Of a stretch of 64,000 nt of DNA, positions 17,126 to 25,444 are shown piece after piece. The notes below the pieces were generated by a model. The model saw only the letters and a list, made by a program, of their open reading frames with translations. It had not been told where the DNA came from and made no database searches. This DNA is from Thermoproteaceae archaeon. GTDB taxonomy: Archaea; Thermoproteota; Thermoprotei; Thermoproteales; Thermoproteaceae. Both the position numbers and the translations under genes were made by a program. Where the stretch lies: assembly GCA_015521775.1 (NCBI GenBank), contig WANN01000019.1:1-64000 (forward strand), read 5' to 3'. Numbering within the stretch: the first letter of the stretch is position 1; every line of letters starts with the position of its first letter.

Positions 17126-17919
17126 ACGGCCTTCAGGACTATGCCCTTGGCCAGGTCCATGCGGGAGATGTGGCTGAGGAACACGTGCTTGTATTCCATG
17201 GGGGTTCTCGGCCGCCTGGGCCTGAGAAGCGGCACCAGCCTAGAGTTGCAGTTGGGGCACCGCTGGGGCCTAGATGACAGGTAGACGTAGTCCACCTGGC
17301 ACCTACGGCACCTAGCTACATCCACGTCCACGTCCAGCTCGACCAGATCCACATCTCCGACCATCCTCTCTACGACCACCCCGTCCACCTCCCCCACGTA
17401 TCTCCCCGCCGTCTCCAGGTCCGCATATGTGAAGACCTCGACGGCCCTACCCAACCGGGGGATGCACAGCCTTATGTCCCTGCCGCTGTTGGCCCTTAGA
17501 ACGATCCCGAAGGCCCCGCTCGGCACCGCCCCGCACCTATCGGCGATGAAAAGGGTGGGCCTGCCCCCGCCGCTGGGCCCCGTGCGGATCGCGTTCAAGT
17601 AGTCTGGGGCCTCCTCGCCTTCCCCCACAATGAGCCCGTCTAGGCCCCCTGCGGCCGCGGCCAGAAGCTCGTCCCTCGAGGTGAAGAGCGTCGACGGGGC
17701 AAACACCTTCCTGAACCTGGCCTTTAGGAGGCCCACGTTGGTCGCAACTCTGATGGTCCTCGCCAACGCCTCGAGCGCGCCTGCCCCGAGGCGGGGCCCC
17801 CTGTATATTACGTCGCCCACAGTCAAGGGGGTGCCGTCGTACGGCGCCTCGCCGGGCAACAGCCAGGACCCCGCGAACACGGCCACGTCCCACCGCCCCG
17901 CATATTGGACAGAATACAT
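17122..17919 (-). CDS. Unknown protein with C-terminal zinc ribbon
   Basis: The 265-residue product has a mixed alpha/beta N-terminal part beginning MYSVQYAGRWDVAVFAGSW, a glycine-rich middle with GLDGLIVGEGEEAPD, and a C-terminal zinc ribbon built from CRRCQVDYVYL and RCPNCNSRL (Cys near 210, 213, 227 and 230). The ribbon suggests nucleic acid or protein binding. I recognise no family. The TATA-like cacataaag at 17936-17946 precedes the ATG by about 20 bases. It is followed by the 45-codon gene and the helicase, hinting at a shared DNA-processing role. Confidence 0.65.
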   Translation of the reverse strand: MYSVQYAGRWDVAVFAGSWLLPGEAPYDGTPLTVGDVIYRGPRLGAGALEALARTIRVATNVGLLKARFRKVFAPSTLFTSRDELLAAAAGGLDGLIVGEGEEAPDYLNAIRTGPSGGGRPTLFIADRCGAVPSGAFGIVLRANSGRDIRLCIPRLGRAVEVFTYADLETAGRYVGEVDGVVVERMVGDVDLVELDVDVDVARCRRCQVDYVYLSSRPQRCPNCNSRLVPLLRPRRPRTPMEYKHVFLSHISRMDLAKGIVLKAV

Positions 17920-17994
17920 GGCCGTTCCGCTGGGGGCCTTTATGTGCGTTGCGCGTGGTCATTAACCTTATTAATGCATGTACAGTTTGGCTCG

Positions 17995-19149
17995 ATGTCG
18001 TCGCGACCGCCCAACGGCGTGTACGAGGTCAGGGACCTGGCCGAGCTGCGCGCGTTCGTGAACATACTGAGGAGGTTCAGGGGTTACGCTACGACGCTGA
18101 TAACCATATACGTCAATGGGGAGCGGCCCATACCCGACGTGGTGAACTTCGTTAGGCAGGAATGGGCGACCTCGGGCAACATCAAGGACAAGACCACGCG
18201 GAGCCATGTCCAGGACGCGTTGGAGCGTATTGCGAACCAGATAAAGGGCGAGGCGAAGGCCCCGCCCAACGGCATGGCCGTATTCGCCGGCTTCCACATG
18301 CACAGCCCCGGCAACTACGAGTGGGTCTTCTACATAGTCATACCCCCGAGACCCATAAACACCTTCAAGTACATATGCGACACGCAGTTCCACACAGAGA
18401 TACTTGAGGACATGCTAACGGCCACGAACATGTACGGCATAGTGGTCATAGAGAGGGGGGAGGCCGTAATCGCGCTGTTGAAGGGCTCCCAGTGGGAGGT
18501 GGTCAAGACCGTTCAGTTCTTCGTGCCTGGCAAGCACCACGCCGGGGGCCAATCCGCCAACCGCTTCAAGAGGCAGACCGAGCACCTGGCCGAGACCTTC
18601 TACAAGCTTGTGGGCGAGGAGGCCAACAACGTCTTCCTCCAGGTCCCCATAAAGGGCATAATCGTCGCGGGGCCCGGCCCCACCAAGGAGGACTTCCTGG
18701 AAATGGGCGTGCTCGACTACAGGCTCAGGGACAAGGTCATAGCCGTCGTGCCGGCCTGCTGTGCCAACGAGTACGGCGTTATGGAGGCCATAAGGAACGC
18801 CGAGGACCACATCAAGGACAGCGAGTACGTGAGGGCCAAGAAGCTCATGGACCTGCTTATGCACCACCTAGTCAAGAAGAGCGACTACGTCGTCTACGGC
18901 AAGGAGAGGGTGCTGAAGGCCGTGGAGAGCGGCATTGCGGACGTGGTCCTGGTCAGCGAGGGCGTCGGCGAGGAGGAGATCGTGGGCCTCGTGCTCATGG
19001 CGAGGGGCCGCGACCTGAGGCTAGAGGTCATACCCAGGGCCGTCGAGGAGTCCAAGATGCTCATGGACACGTTTGGGGGGTACGCGGCCATCCTGAAGGC
19101 CCCCTCATGGGTGGTGGAGGCCGCAGGCGAGGGGCCGGTCAGCGGTTAG
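17995..19149 (+). CDS. prf1: Peptide chain release factor aRF1
   Basis: The 384-residue aRF1/eRF1 reads all three stop codons and releases the finished protein. Domain 1 carries the stop-recognition loop as NIKDK at residues 62-66 in place of the more common NIKS; domain 2 has the catalytic GGQ at 184-186 in HHAGGQSANRF; domain 3 has the usual mini-domain for aRF3/ABCE1 contact. Length is normal for archaea. ATG 17995 is preferred to an in-frame start 30 codons earlier because cttattaatg lies about 20 bases upstream. The 3' end overlaps the convergent pheS by 11 bases. Confidence 0.95.
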   Translation: MSSRPPNGVYEVRDLAELRAFVNILRRFRGYATTLITIYVNGERPIPDVVNFVRQEWATSGNIKDKTTRSHVQDALERIANQIKGEAKAPPNGMAVFAGFHMHSPGNYEWVFYIVIPPRPINTFKYICDTQFHTEILEDMLTATNMYGIVVIERGEAVIALLKGSQWEVVKTVQFFVPGKHHAGGQSANRFKRQTEHLAETFYKLVGEEANNVFLQVPIKGIIVAGPGPTKEDFLEMGVLDYRLRDKVIAVVPACCANEYGVMEAIRNAEDHIKDSEYVRAKKLMDLLMHHLVKKSDYVVYGKERVLKAVESGIADVVLVSEGVGEEEIVGLVLMARGRDLRLEVIPRAVEESKMLMDTFGGYAAILKAPSWVVEAAGEGPVSG

Positions 19150-20686
19150 CGCCCCTGGGCAACAGCGCCCTTGCCATGACGCCGTGGAGGCGCCTTATCT
19201 CGCCGATGCTGTGCGTGAACAGGTCCCTAATGTCGTCTAGGCCCAGCAACAGCATAGCAATCCTGTCCACGCCCCAGCCAAAGGCGAGCACCTTGCTGTC
19301 GCGTATGCCCATGGGCATGACCACCTCAGGCCTGAATATGCCAGCCCCACCGAACTCGACCCAGCCCAGGCGGGGGTGGTACGCGTAGCTCTCGACGCTG
19401 GGGCTCGTGAAGGGGAAGTACGCCGGCTTGAACATGACCCTCTCCATGCCGAGCCTCCTCGCTATGGTTTCGAGCACGCCGAGCATGTTCCTGAAGGTGA
19501 GGTCCCTGCCGACCACTATTCCGTCCATTTGATGGAACTCGACCATGTGCCTCGGGTCTATCTTCTCCGGCCTGAACACCTTGCCTATCGTGAAGACCCT
19601 GTATTCCCCGTCCCCCCTCTCGTATAGGGTCCTCACAGTGACGGCGGTCGTCTGGGTGCGCAGTATCGGCCTCCTTGCCCTCTCCTCGGACCACGCGTAT
19701 CCCCACCCCACGCTGCCGGTAACCCAGCCATTTTCGTGGGTCTCCCTGACCCTGGCCATTACGTCGCCAGGTATGTCGGGCGGCTCGCCCAGGGGCACGT
19801 CCACGAAGAACGTGTCGTGTATTTCCCGGGCCGGGTGGTCCTGGGCCTGGAAAAGCGCGTCGAAGTTCCAGAACTCCACCTCGACGAGGGGGCCCCGCAC
19901 CTCCTCGAACCCCAGCCCCACCATGGCCTCCCTGATGTAGTCCAGGAACTCGTAGAAGAAGTGCGGCGTCGCCACGTCCAGGGTGGGGTACTCCATCTTC
20001 AGGTCGAACGGTTTGAGCCTCTTGCCGCGCCACGTGCCGTCCCTGATCATCTGCGATGTAAGGGCTGTGACGACCCCCGCCACGGCCGCCACTTCGCCGA
20101 TGCGAGGCACGTGGACCCGTCCCTCCCTGGCCAACGCGTCCAGCTGGTCCTCCGACAGCGCGGACCTGATACATATGACCGTGCGCTCGACCCTCTTGAC
20201 GAGTCCCCTCTTGACAAACTCCTGGAGTATGGCGGGAGGGGCGCTGTCCGGCCTGGCCAGGAACCTCTGCCTTTCCTCGGCAGCCCTGACGGCGGACTCG
20301 TACGTGCCCGCGTCTACCCGGATAATGCCGCGATGGGGGCGGAGGCCCAGCCTGGCCAGGTTAGCGAGCACCACCTCTGCCCCTTCCCTAAAGGCACGCC
20401 TAATGGAGTCGACCTCCGCTGTGCACTCGCCGCCGATGCACGTGAAGAGCCTCAGCGCGCGCAGCTCCGGCAGCCCCTCGGAAACATAGCGGTTACCCTC
20501 CTCGGTAAGCACGTACGTCGTGTGCGTAGCGCGCTCTACGTCGACGAGCCCCTTGGCGTTGAGGTCCATGACCCTCCGCATGAGGCTTGCCTCGCTGGTG
20601 CCCAGCGCTGCTGCCAACGAGTCGAGGCACGTGCGCTGAATAGCGCTCCTCAGTATTTCCAGGTCCTCCGCTGCGACCAGTATCAC
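19139..20686 (-). CDS. pheS: Phenylalanyl-tRNA synthetase alpha subunit
   Basis: The 515-residue protein charges tRNA-Phe together with PheT, which is not in this window. An N-terminal winged-helix region (LEILRSAIQ... VDVERATHTTYVLTEEG) is followed by the class II core: motif 2 region FWNFDALFQAQDHPAREIHD, then HMVEFHQMDGIVVGRD and motif 3 near FGWGVDRIAMLLLG. The length fits archaeal PheS. The start is GTG 20686. The MoaD-like gene ends 22 bases upstream, and the TATA-like ttaataac at 20705-20712 overlaps that gene's end, so pheS may be both co-transcribed and separately transcribed. Confidence 0.94.
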   Translation of the reverse strand: MILVAAEDLEILRSAIQRTCLDSLAAALGTSEASLMRRVMDLNAKGLVDVERATHTTYVLTEEGNRYVSEGLPELRALRLFTCIGGECTAEVDSIRRAFREGAEVVLANLARLGLRPHRGIIRVDAGTYESAVRAAEERQRFLARPDSAPPAILQEFVKRGLVKRVERTVICIRSALSEDQLDALAREGRVHVPRIGEVAAVAGVVTALTSQMIRDGTWRGKRLKPFDLKMEYPTLDVATPHFFYEFLDYIREAMVGLGFEEVRGPLVEVEFWNFDALFQAQDHPAREIHDTFFVDVPLGEPPDIPGDVMARVRETHENGWVTGSVGWGYAWSEERARRPILRTQTTAVTVRTLYERGDGEYRVFTIGKVFRPEKIDPRHMVEFHQMDGIVVGRDLTFRNMLGVLETIARRLGMERVMFKPAYFPFTSPSVESYAYHPRLGWVEFGGAGIFRPEVVMPMGIRDSKVLAFGWGVDRIAMLLLGLDDIRDLFTHSIGEIRRLHGVMARALLPRGANR

Positions 20687-20707
20687 GCGGGTGTTGGAAC
20701 CCTGTTA

Positions 20708-20992
20708 TTAATCTGTTCCGCCGCCCGCCGGCGGCATTATGGCCACCTCGTCGCCCTCGCGCACCCTGGTCTCGAGCCCGTTCAGCCAGTCGATGGACCT
20801 ACCGTTGACGAGCACTATTATGTCGTCTGCCAGGGCGCCGCCCCTGAATATCCTGCTGCCGAGGCCCGGGTGCCTCTCAGAGAGCAGGGCCAGGAGCTCG
20901 CGCAACGTGGTCTCGCCCCCAACGTCCACATGCTCCACGAGCTGGCCCGTGATCTCCGATATGGAGGCAATGTACTTGACTTTGATGGGCAT
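20708..20992 (-). CDS. MoaD/ThiS/SAMP-like ubiquitin-fold sulfur carrier with extended tail
   Basis: The 94-residue beta-grasp protein starts MPIKVKYIASISEITG and has the late segment VREGDEVAIMPPAGGG. In MoaD, ThiS and archaeal SAMPs the protein ends in Gly-Gly, which E1 adenylates for thiocarboxylate or isopeptide formation. Here three glycines are followed by Thr-Asp, so the tail either needs trimming or the protein does not work by the usual route. It shares a promoter region with glmS and lies just upstream of pheS. A second carrier with an exposed tail is at 62512. Confidence 0.85.
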   Translation of the reverse strand: MPIKVKYIASISEITGQLVEHVDVGGETTLRELLALLSERHPGLGSRIFRGGALADDIIVLVNGRSIDWLNGLETRVREGDEVAIMPPAGGGTD

Positions 20993-21009
20993 GGATCAGT
21001 TTTGGATAT

Positions 21010-21021
21010 CTATTTATTAGG
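21010..21021. promoter_or_regulatory. Near-palindromic TATA shared by moaD-like gene and glmS
   Basis: The sequence ctatttattag reads almost the same on both strands. It ends about 18 bases before the glmS GTG at 21038 and, on the other strand, about 19 bases before the MoaD-like ATG at 20992. The whole spacer is 45 bases, so both genes must use this element or overlapping ones. Confidence 0.65.
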
Positions 21022-21037
21022 GTTGCAGTGTCTACCC

Positions 21038-22861
21038 GTGTGTGGGATATTCGGCATAGCGTACAGGACGGAGGCGCCCTTGGCGTTGGGCCCAGTCCTG
21101 CGCAGGGCGCTGGAGAGGCTCGAGTATAGGGGCTACGACTCGGTGGGCGTCGCCGTCATGACAAGCGCCAACAGCGAGTCTGTGCAGGTGTACAAGGACG
21201 TGGGCAAGGTAAGCGAGGTCGTGGGGAAGTACTCAATTGACTCGCTGAGGGGCGTCGCGGGAGTAGCTCACACCAGGTGGGCCACACATGGAAGGCCCAG
21301 CAAGGAAAACGCGCATCCACATGTGGACTGCACGGGCGCGGTGGCCGTGGTTCATAACGGGATCATACAGAACTACGCGGAGCTGAGGGAGAGGCTGGCC
21401 GCGGCCGGCCACACGTTCAGGAGCGAGACAGATACCGAGGTGATACCCCACCTCATAGAGGAGTACATGAAGGCCCTGCCCCCCTGGGAGGCTTTCAGGG
21501 AGGCCATAGGCCAACTGCGCGGGGCGTTCGCAATAGTGGCCCTGATCGCATCGGAACCCCACACACTGTACTTCGCCAGGAGGCTTTCTCCCCTCGTCGT
21601 AGGCGTCGCAGAGGAAAGCGCGGTGGTGGCCAGCGACCTGCCCACAGTGCTCGACCACACGCGCCGCGTCATAGTGCTGCACGACGACGAGTACGGCTAC
21701 ACGGCGCCCGGAGAGGTCCACGTGGAGAGGGGCGGCGCGCCGGTGGATCTGGCCAGCCGGGTAGTCGAGATCTCGTGGACCGCAGACATGGCGAGCAAGG
21801 AGGGCTACCCCCACTACATGTTGAAGGAGATACACGAGCAGCCCATGGCCCTCGCGGGCACGCTCAGCGGGCTGGACTGGGACACCCTCAGAGCCGCCGC
21901 CGAGGCGCTCCACAACGCCCGCCACGTCTACATAGTCGCCGCTGGGACCTCGCTGCACGCGGGCCACGTCATGGCCCTCGGGCTGGCCAGGCTGGGCGTC
22001 AAGGCCACGCCGATCGTCGCGTCCGAGGTGCACAGCGTCGTGGGGGCGGTAGGCGAGGGGGATCTGGGCGTGGCGATCTCCCAGTCGGGCGAAACCATAG
22101 ACACCCTGGTGGCCGTACGCGCGTTGCGCGGTGCCGGGGCCCGCGTGATGGCCATAACCAACGTCGTTGGGAGCAGCGTGGCAAGGGAAAGCGACATAGT
22201 CATATACACGAGGGCGGGGCCCGAGGTCGCGGTCGCCGCGACGAAGACTTTCACCACCCAGGTGCTGGTGGTGAACGCGCTGCTCCACGCCTTGGCGGAG
22301 GCTGTGGGCAACGGCGACATCGCGCATGTGGGTGACAACATGCAGAGAGTCCCTCACATGGTGAGCCGCGTGTTGCAGCTCACTGAGGGGCCCATCAGGG
22401 AACTCTCCAGGGCGGTGGCCGGGAGGGCCTCCGCATATTACCTGGGCAGGGGGCTGGGCCTACCCGTGGCCATGGAGGGGGCGCTCAAGTTAAAGGAGGT
22501 CGCGTACATACATGCCGAGGCCTACCCAGCCGGGGAGAGCAAGCATGGGCCCATCGCGCTTGTGGCCGACGGTTTCCCCGTGATCTTCGTGTTCCTCGAC
22601 CGGGAAGTAGAGAAGGCGCTGATGGGCAACGTCATGGAGATGAGGGCCAGGGACGCAACCACCATAGGCCTCATTCCCCCCGGGGCCAGCCACCTGGCCG
22701 AGCTGTTCGACAGCTATGTCGAGGTGCCCTACCTCGACCCCTACAACAACGTGATACTTTACGTGGTCCCCCTGCAGCTCTTGGCGTACTACGCCGCTGT
22801 CCATAGGGGGTACGACCCGGACAAGCCAAGGAACCTCGCAAAGACCGTCACGGTGGAATGA
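21038..22861 (+). CDS. glmS: Glutamine--fructose-6-phosphate aminotransferase
   Basis: The 607-residue enzyme makes glucosamine 6-phosphate from fructose 6-phosphate and glutamine. The start is GTG 21038, giving Met-Cys-Gly-Ile-Phe-Gly so that Cys2 becomes the N-terminal nucleophile of the glutaminase domain; HTRWATHGRPS, VHNGIIQNY and GFxSETDTE-type GHTFRSETDTEV follow. Two SIS sugar-isomerase domains are seen (YIVAAGTSLHAG, ISQSGETIDTLVA; YYLGRGLGLPVAMEGALKLKE), and the end NLAKTVTVE is typical. An open frame extends far upstream but is only lack of stops. Its stop overlaps the next start (ATGA), giving a coupled glmS-nucleotidyltransferase-pyk unit. Confidence 0.97.
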   Translation: MCGIFGIAYRTEAPLALGPVLRRALERLEYRGYDSVGVAVMTSANSESVQVYKDVGKVSEVVGKYSIDSLRGVAGVAHTRWATHGRPSKENAHPHVDCTGAVAVVHNGIIQNYAELRERLAAAGHTFRSETDTEVIPHLIEEYMKALPPWEAFREAIGQLRGAFAIVALIASEPHTLYFARRLSPLVVGVAEESAVVASDLPTVLDHTRRVIVLHDDEYGYTAPGEVHVERGGAPVDLASRVVEISWTADMASKEGYPHYMLKEIHEQPMALAGTLSGLDWDTLRAAAEALHNARHVYIVAAGTSLHAGHVMALGLARLGVKATPIVASEVHSVVGAVGEGDLGVAISQSGETIDTLVAVRALRGAGARVMAITNVVGSSVARESDIVIYTRAGPEVAVAATKTFTTQVLVVNALLHALAEAVGNGDIAHVGDNMQRVPHMVSRVLQLTEGPIRELSRAVAGRASAYYLGRGLGLPVAMEGALKLKEVAYIHAEAYPAGESKHGPIALVADGFPVIFVFLDREVEKALMGNVMEMRARDATTIGLIPPGASHLAELFDSYVEVPYLDPYNNVILYVVPLQLLAYYAAVHRGYDPDKPRNLAKTVTVE

Positions 22862-23958
22862 GGGTACTTCCAGTAGTGCTGGCGGGGGGGTACTCGGATA
22901 AGGTGGCCCCCCTGAACAACGAAAAGGCCATGCTGCGCGTGGCGGGGAGACGGGTCTTCGAGTACCAGCTCCACAACGTGCTCTCCACGTTCGGCAGGGC
23001 GGTACTGGTCACCAATAGGCCTGTGGAGACGCGCGACGGCGTGGTGAACATAGTCCAGAAGCGGCAAGGCATAGAGGGCGCCGTCCTCGCCGGGCTCGAA
23101 CATGTGGGGGACCACACACACGTGCTCGTAGTGTTCAGCGACATAATCACCGCAGGCAACCCCTACCCGATGCTCGTCGAGCGCGCCATAGCGAGCAACG
23201 CCGACGGGTCCATCCTCGTTGCTCCCCTGGGGAGCTCTGAGACCTACAGCACGGTGGCCATGGACGAGGTGGGGAAGGCCGTAAGCATAGGCGCGGGAGC
23301 GTCCACAATGGTCTTCCTGGGCGCCGCACTGCTGCCCATAACAGCCGCGCAGAGGGTGGAAGAGGAGCGGTTCATGTCCATAATAGGGGGCATGGCGTCG
23401 AGCGGAAGGCTGGCCGCCGCCATATACCCAGACGACTGGGTCGAGGTAGAGTACCCATGGGACCTGCTGTCGGCGGCCGAAATGGTGCTGGGCAGGATGG
23501 ACGGCGCCGTAGTGGACAGGAGGGCCGCTATCAGCCCAACCGCGGTAATAGAGGGGCCCGTGTACGTGGGCCCCAACGCCACCATAGACCACTACGCCGT
23601 GGTCAAGGGCCCAGCGTACATTGGGGAGGGGGCGTTCGTGGGGGCACACGCATTCGTAAGGAACTACGCGGATTTGGAGCGCGGCGCGTTCATAGCAGGA
23701 GCAGTCGAAGTAACGCACAGCCTAATCGACGAGGGGGCCACCGTGGGCAGGGGCAGCTACGTGTCGTACAGCGTAGTGGGCGAGGGGGCCGTGTTGGAGC
23801 CGGGAACCGTGACCAAGAGCATGCCCGCAGAGAGGAGGGAGAGGCTTAGGCCCATATACGTGGGCCGCAGGCGCGTGTACAAGCTCGGCGCAATAATTGG
23901 GCCGTCCTACAGGGTCCCAGCGGGGACCGTGCTGAGCCCGGGCGCCACGCTGAGATGA
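22858..23958 (+). CDS. GlmU-like nucleotidyltransferase/left-handed beta-helix protein with altered signature
   Basis: The 366-residue product has a nucleotidyltransferase-like N-terminal domain and a C-terminal hexapeptide-repeat region (from about residue 220: PTAVIEGPVYVGPNATIDHY and onward). Archaeal GlmU-type proteins make UDP-GlcNAc from glucosamine 1-phosphate. The usual GGxGTRLxPLT...KP loop is replaced by GGYSDKVAPLNNEKAML, losing the Thr-Arg pair, so the uridylyltransferase step may be weak or lost while the acetyltransferase half remains. It overlaps glmS by the ATGA junction and pyk in the same way. The intact relative is at 57802. Confidence 0.75.
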   Translation: MRVLPVVLAGGYSDKVAPLNNEKAMLRVAGRRVFEYQLHNVLSTFGRAVLVTNRPVETRDGVVNIVQKRQGIEGAVLAGLEHVGDHTHVLVVFSDIITAGNPYPMLVERAIASNADGSILVAPLGSSETYSTVAMDEVGKAVSIGAGASTMVFLGAALLPITAAQRVEEERFMSIIGGMASSGRLAAAIYPDDWVEVEYPWDLLSAAEMVLGRMDGAVVDRRAAISPTAVIEGPVYVGPNATIDHYAVVKGPAYIGEGAFVGAHAFVRNYADLERGAFIAGAVEVTHSLIDEGATVGRGSYVSYSVVGEGAVLEPGTVTKSMPAERRERLRPIYVGRRRVYKLGAIIGPSYRVPAGTVLSPGATLR

Positions 23959-25343
23959 GGCGGACCAAGATCATAGCGTCCCTCGGCCCCTCGCTAAGCG
24001 ACGCGGGGACCCTCAGGAGGGTGCTCCCACTCGTCGACGGACTGAGGATAAACTTTTCCCATGGGTCCCCCGAGCAGTGGGCCCTCTGGGCCAGGGCAGT
24101 GAGGGGGCTGGGCGGGGAGACCGGGCACGACGTTCCCCTGATTGGGGACCTGCGCGGGCCGAGCGTCCGCACCTCGCCGACCACCGGGCGCATCGCGGTG
24201 AGGAGGGGCGACGGGGTCTGCTTTTCGCTGGAGGGGGACGGATGCGTGGGCGTCCCCTACTACGAGTTCTTCGAGGTTTTGGAGCCGGGCGACGTCGTGA
24301 TCACGGACGACGGGCGCCTTGCCATGACCGTTAAAAGCGTTGAGCGGCGGCGCGCCGTCCTCGCCGCGGCTACGGACGGAGAGATAGGGCCGAACAAGGC
24401 GCTGGTGGTCAAGGGAAAGGAATACCCGTTCGAGGTACCCACGGAGAAGGACATGGCCGACCTGAGGTTCGCGGTGGAGCACGGCCTGGACGCGGTGGCC
24501 GTGAGCTACGTGAGGACGCGACATGACGTGGACGCATATAGGAGGTTCGCGGTGGAGGTGGGGTTCACGGGCCTCCTCATGACCAAGATCGAGACCGCAA
24601 GCTCTGTGGGCAACATGGCCGACATAATAGGCGCCTCCGACTACGTGGTCGTGGCCCGCGGCGACCTGGGCCTACACGTGGGACTGGAACAGGTGCCGAG
24701 GGTGCAACGTACAATAGTAGGGCAGGCCATAAGGAGCGGCGTCCCCGTAGCCGTGGCCACCCAGATATTCGAGTCCATGATGAGGTCCCCAGTCCCCACC
24801 AGGGCGGAGGTCACGGACGTGTACATGGCGGTCATGGAGGGAGTGGACGCGCTGATGTTGACAGGGGAGACGGCGGCGGGCGCCTACCCCGTGGAGGCAG
24901 TGGAGTGGCTGGACAGGGTTGTGACCGAGGCGGAGAAGGTAGCCGTGCGCATCCCGGGGGCCGAGGAGTCCCGGGACATCAGGGACCTGTTCGTGAGGGG
25001 CCTGGTACAGCTTGCCGAGAACATCGGCGCCAAGATCCTCGTCTACACGGTGTCTGGAACCACCGGGAGGAGGATAGCCAAGTTCAGGCCGGCCAGCCCC
25101 ACATACGTGGCCACGCCAGACCCAAGGACCGCGCGCATGCTTAGGGTGTACTGGTCGCTTAGGCCCATGGTGATACAGGCCGGCGACAGGAGGGAGGGGA
25201 TGAGGAGGCTCCTCGACGTCGCGAGGCGCGCGGGACACGTGGCTGAGGGGGACATTGCGGTCCTCACATATGGTCTGCAGCGAGAGGAGCGGCACATAGT
25301 TGAAATAATCAATATTAGGGGGGACAGACAGCAACCACGGTGA
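23955..25343 (+). CDS. pyk: Pyruvate kinase
   Basis: The 462-residue enzyme converts PEP and ADP to pyruvate and ATP. The N-terminus RRTKIIASLGPS, INFSHG, the metal/substrate motif MTKIETA, ARGDLGLHVGLEQVP, QIFESMM and MEGVDALMLTGETAAGAYP are all present, followed by the C-terminal allosteric-type domain (ILVYTVSGTTGRRIAKFRP). Length is normal. ATG 23955 overlaps the upstream stop by 4 bases. The stop codon lies inside a candidate box C/D RNA at 25340. Its counterpart PEP synthase is at 4169. Confidence 0.96.
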   Translation: MRRTKIIASLGPSLSDAGTLRRVLPLVDGLRINFSHGSPEQWALWARAVRGLGGETGHDVPLIGDLRGPSVRTSPTTGRIAVRRGDGVCFSLEGDGCVGVPYYEFFEVLEPGDVVITDDGRLAMTVKSVERRRAVLAAATDGEIGPNKALVVKGKEYPFEVPTEKDMADLRFAVEHGLDAVAVSYVRTRHDVDAYRRFAVEVGFTGLLMTKIETASSVGNMADIIGASDYVVVARGDLGLHVGLEQVPRVQRTIVGQAIRSGVPVAVATQIFESMMRSPVPTRAEVTDVYMAVMEGVDALMLTGETAAGAYPVEAVEWLDRVVTEAEKVAVRIPGAEESRDIRDLFVRGLVQLAENIGAKILVYTVSGTTGRRIAKFRPASPTYVATPDPRTARMLRVYWSLRPMVIQAGDRREGMRRLLDVARRAGHVAEGDIAVLTYGLQREERHIVEIINIRGDRQQPR

Positions 25344-25393
25344 TGAGGATTCCTTTAAGGGGTACAGGTGCCCTGTTCACCCCTTCCTGAAGC
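25340..25393 (+). ncRNA. Candidate box C/D guide RNA overlapping pyk stop
   Basis: A perfect C box gtgatga at 25340-25346 overlaps the pyk TGA stop, and a perfect D box ctga lies at 25387-25390, 40 bases later, close to the usual archaeal spacing. A TATA-like aatatta at 25311-25317, inside pyk, ends about 22 bases before the C box, the same spacing as promoters for leaderless genes here. The internal D' and C' boxes are weak (C' could be gtgccct at 25368). The rRNA target was not identified. Confidence 0.42.
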
Positions 25394-25444
25394 AAGCCGC
25401 GTTGGACATGGCAACAACTATTAATGTTCCGCCCCTCTTCAACG

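Noticed and set aside
19736-21037. Long upstream extension of the glmS frame.
   Set aside because: It runs antisense through pheS and the MoaD-like gene; glmS must begin Met-Cys-Gly, which occurs at 21038.
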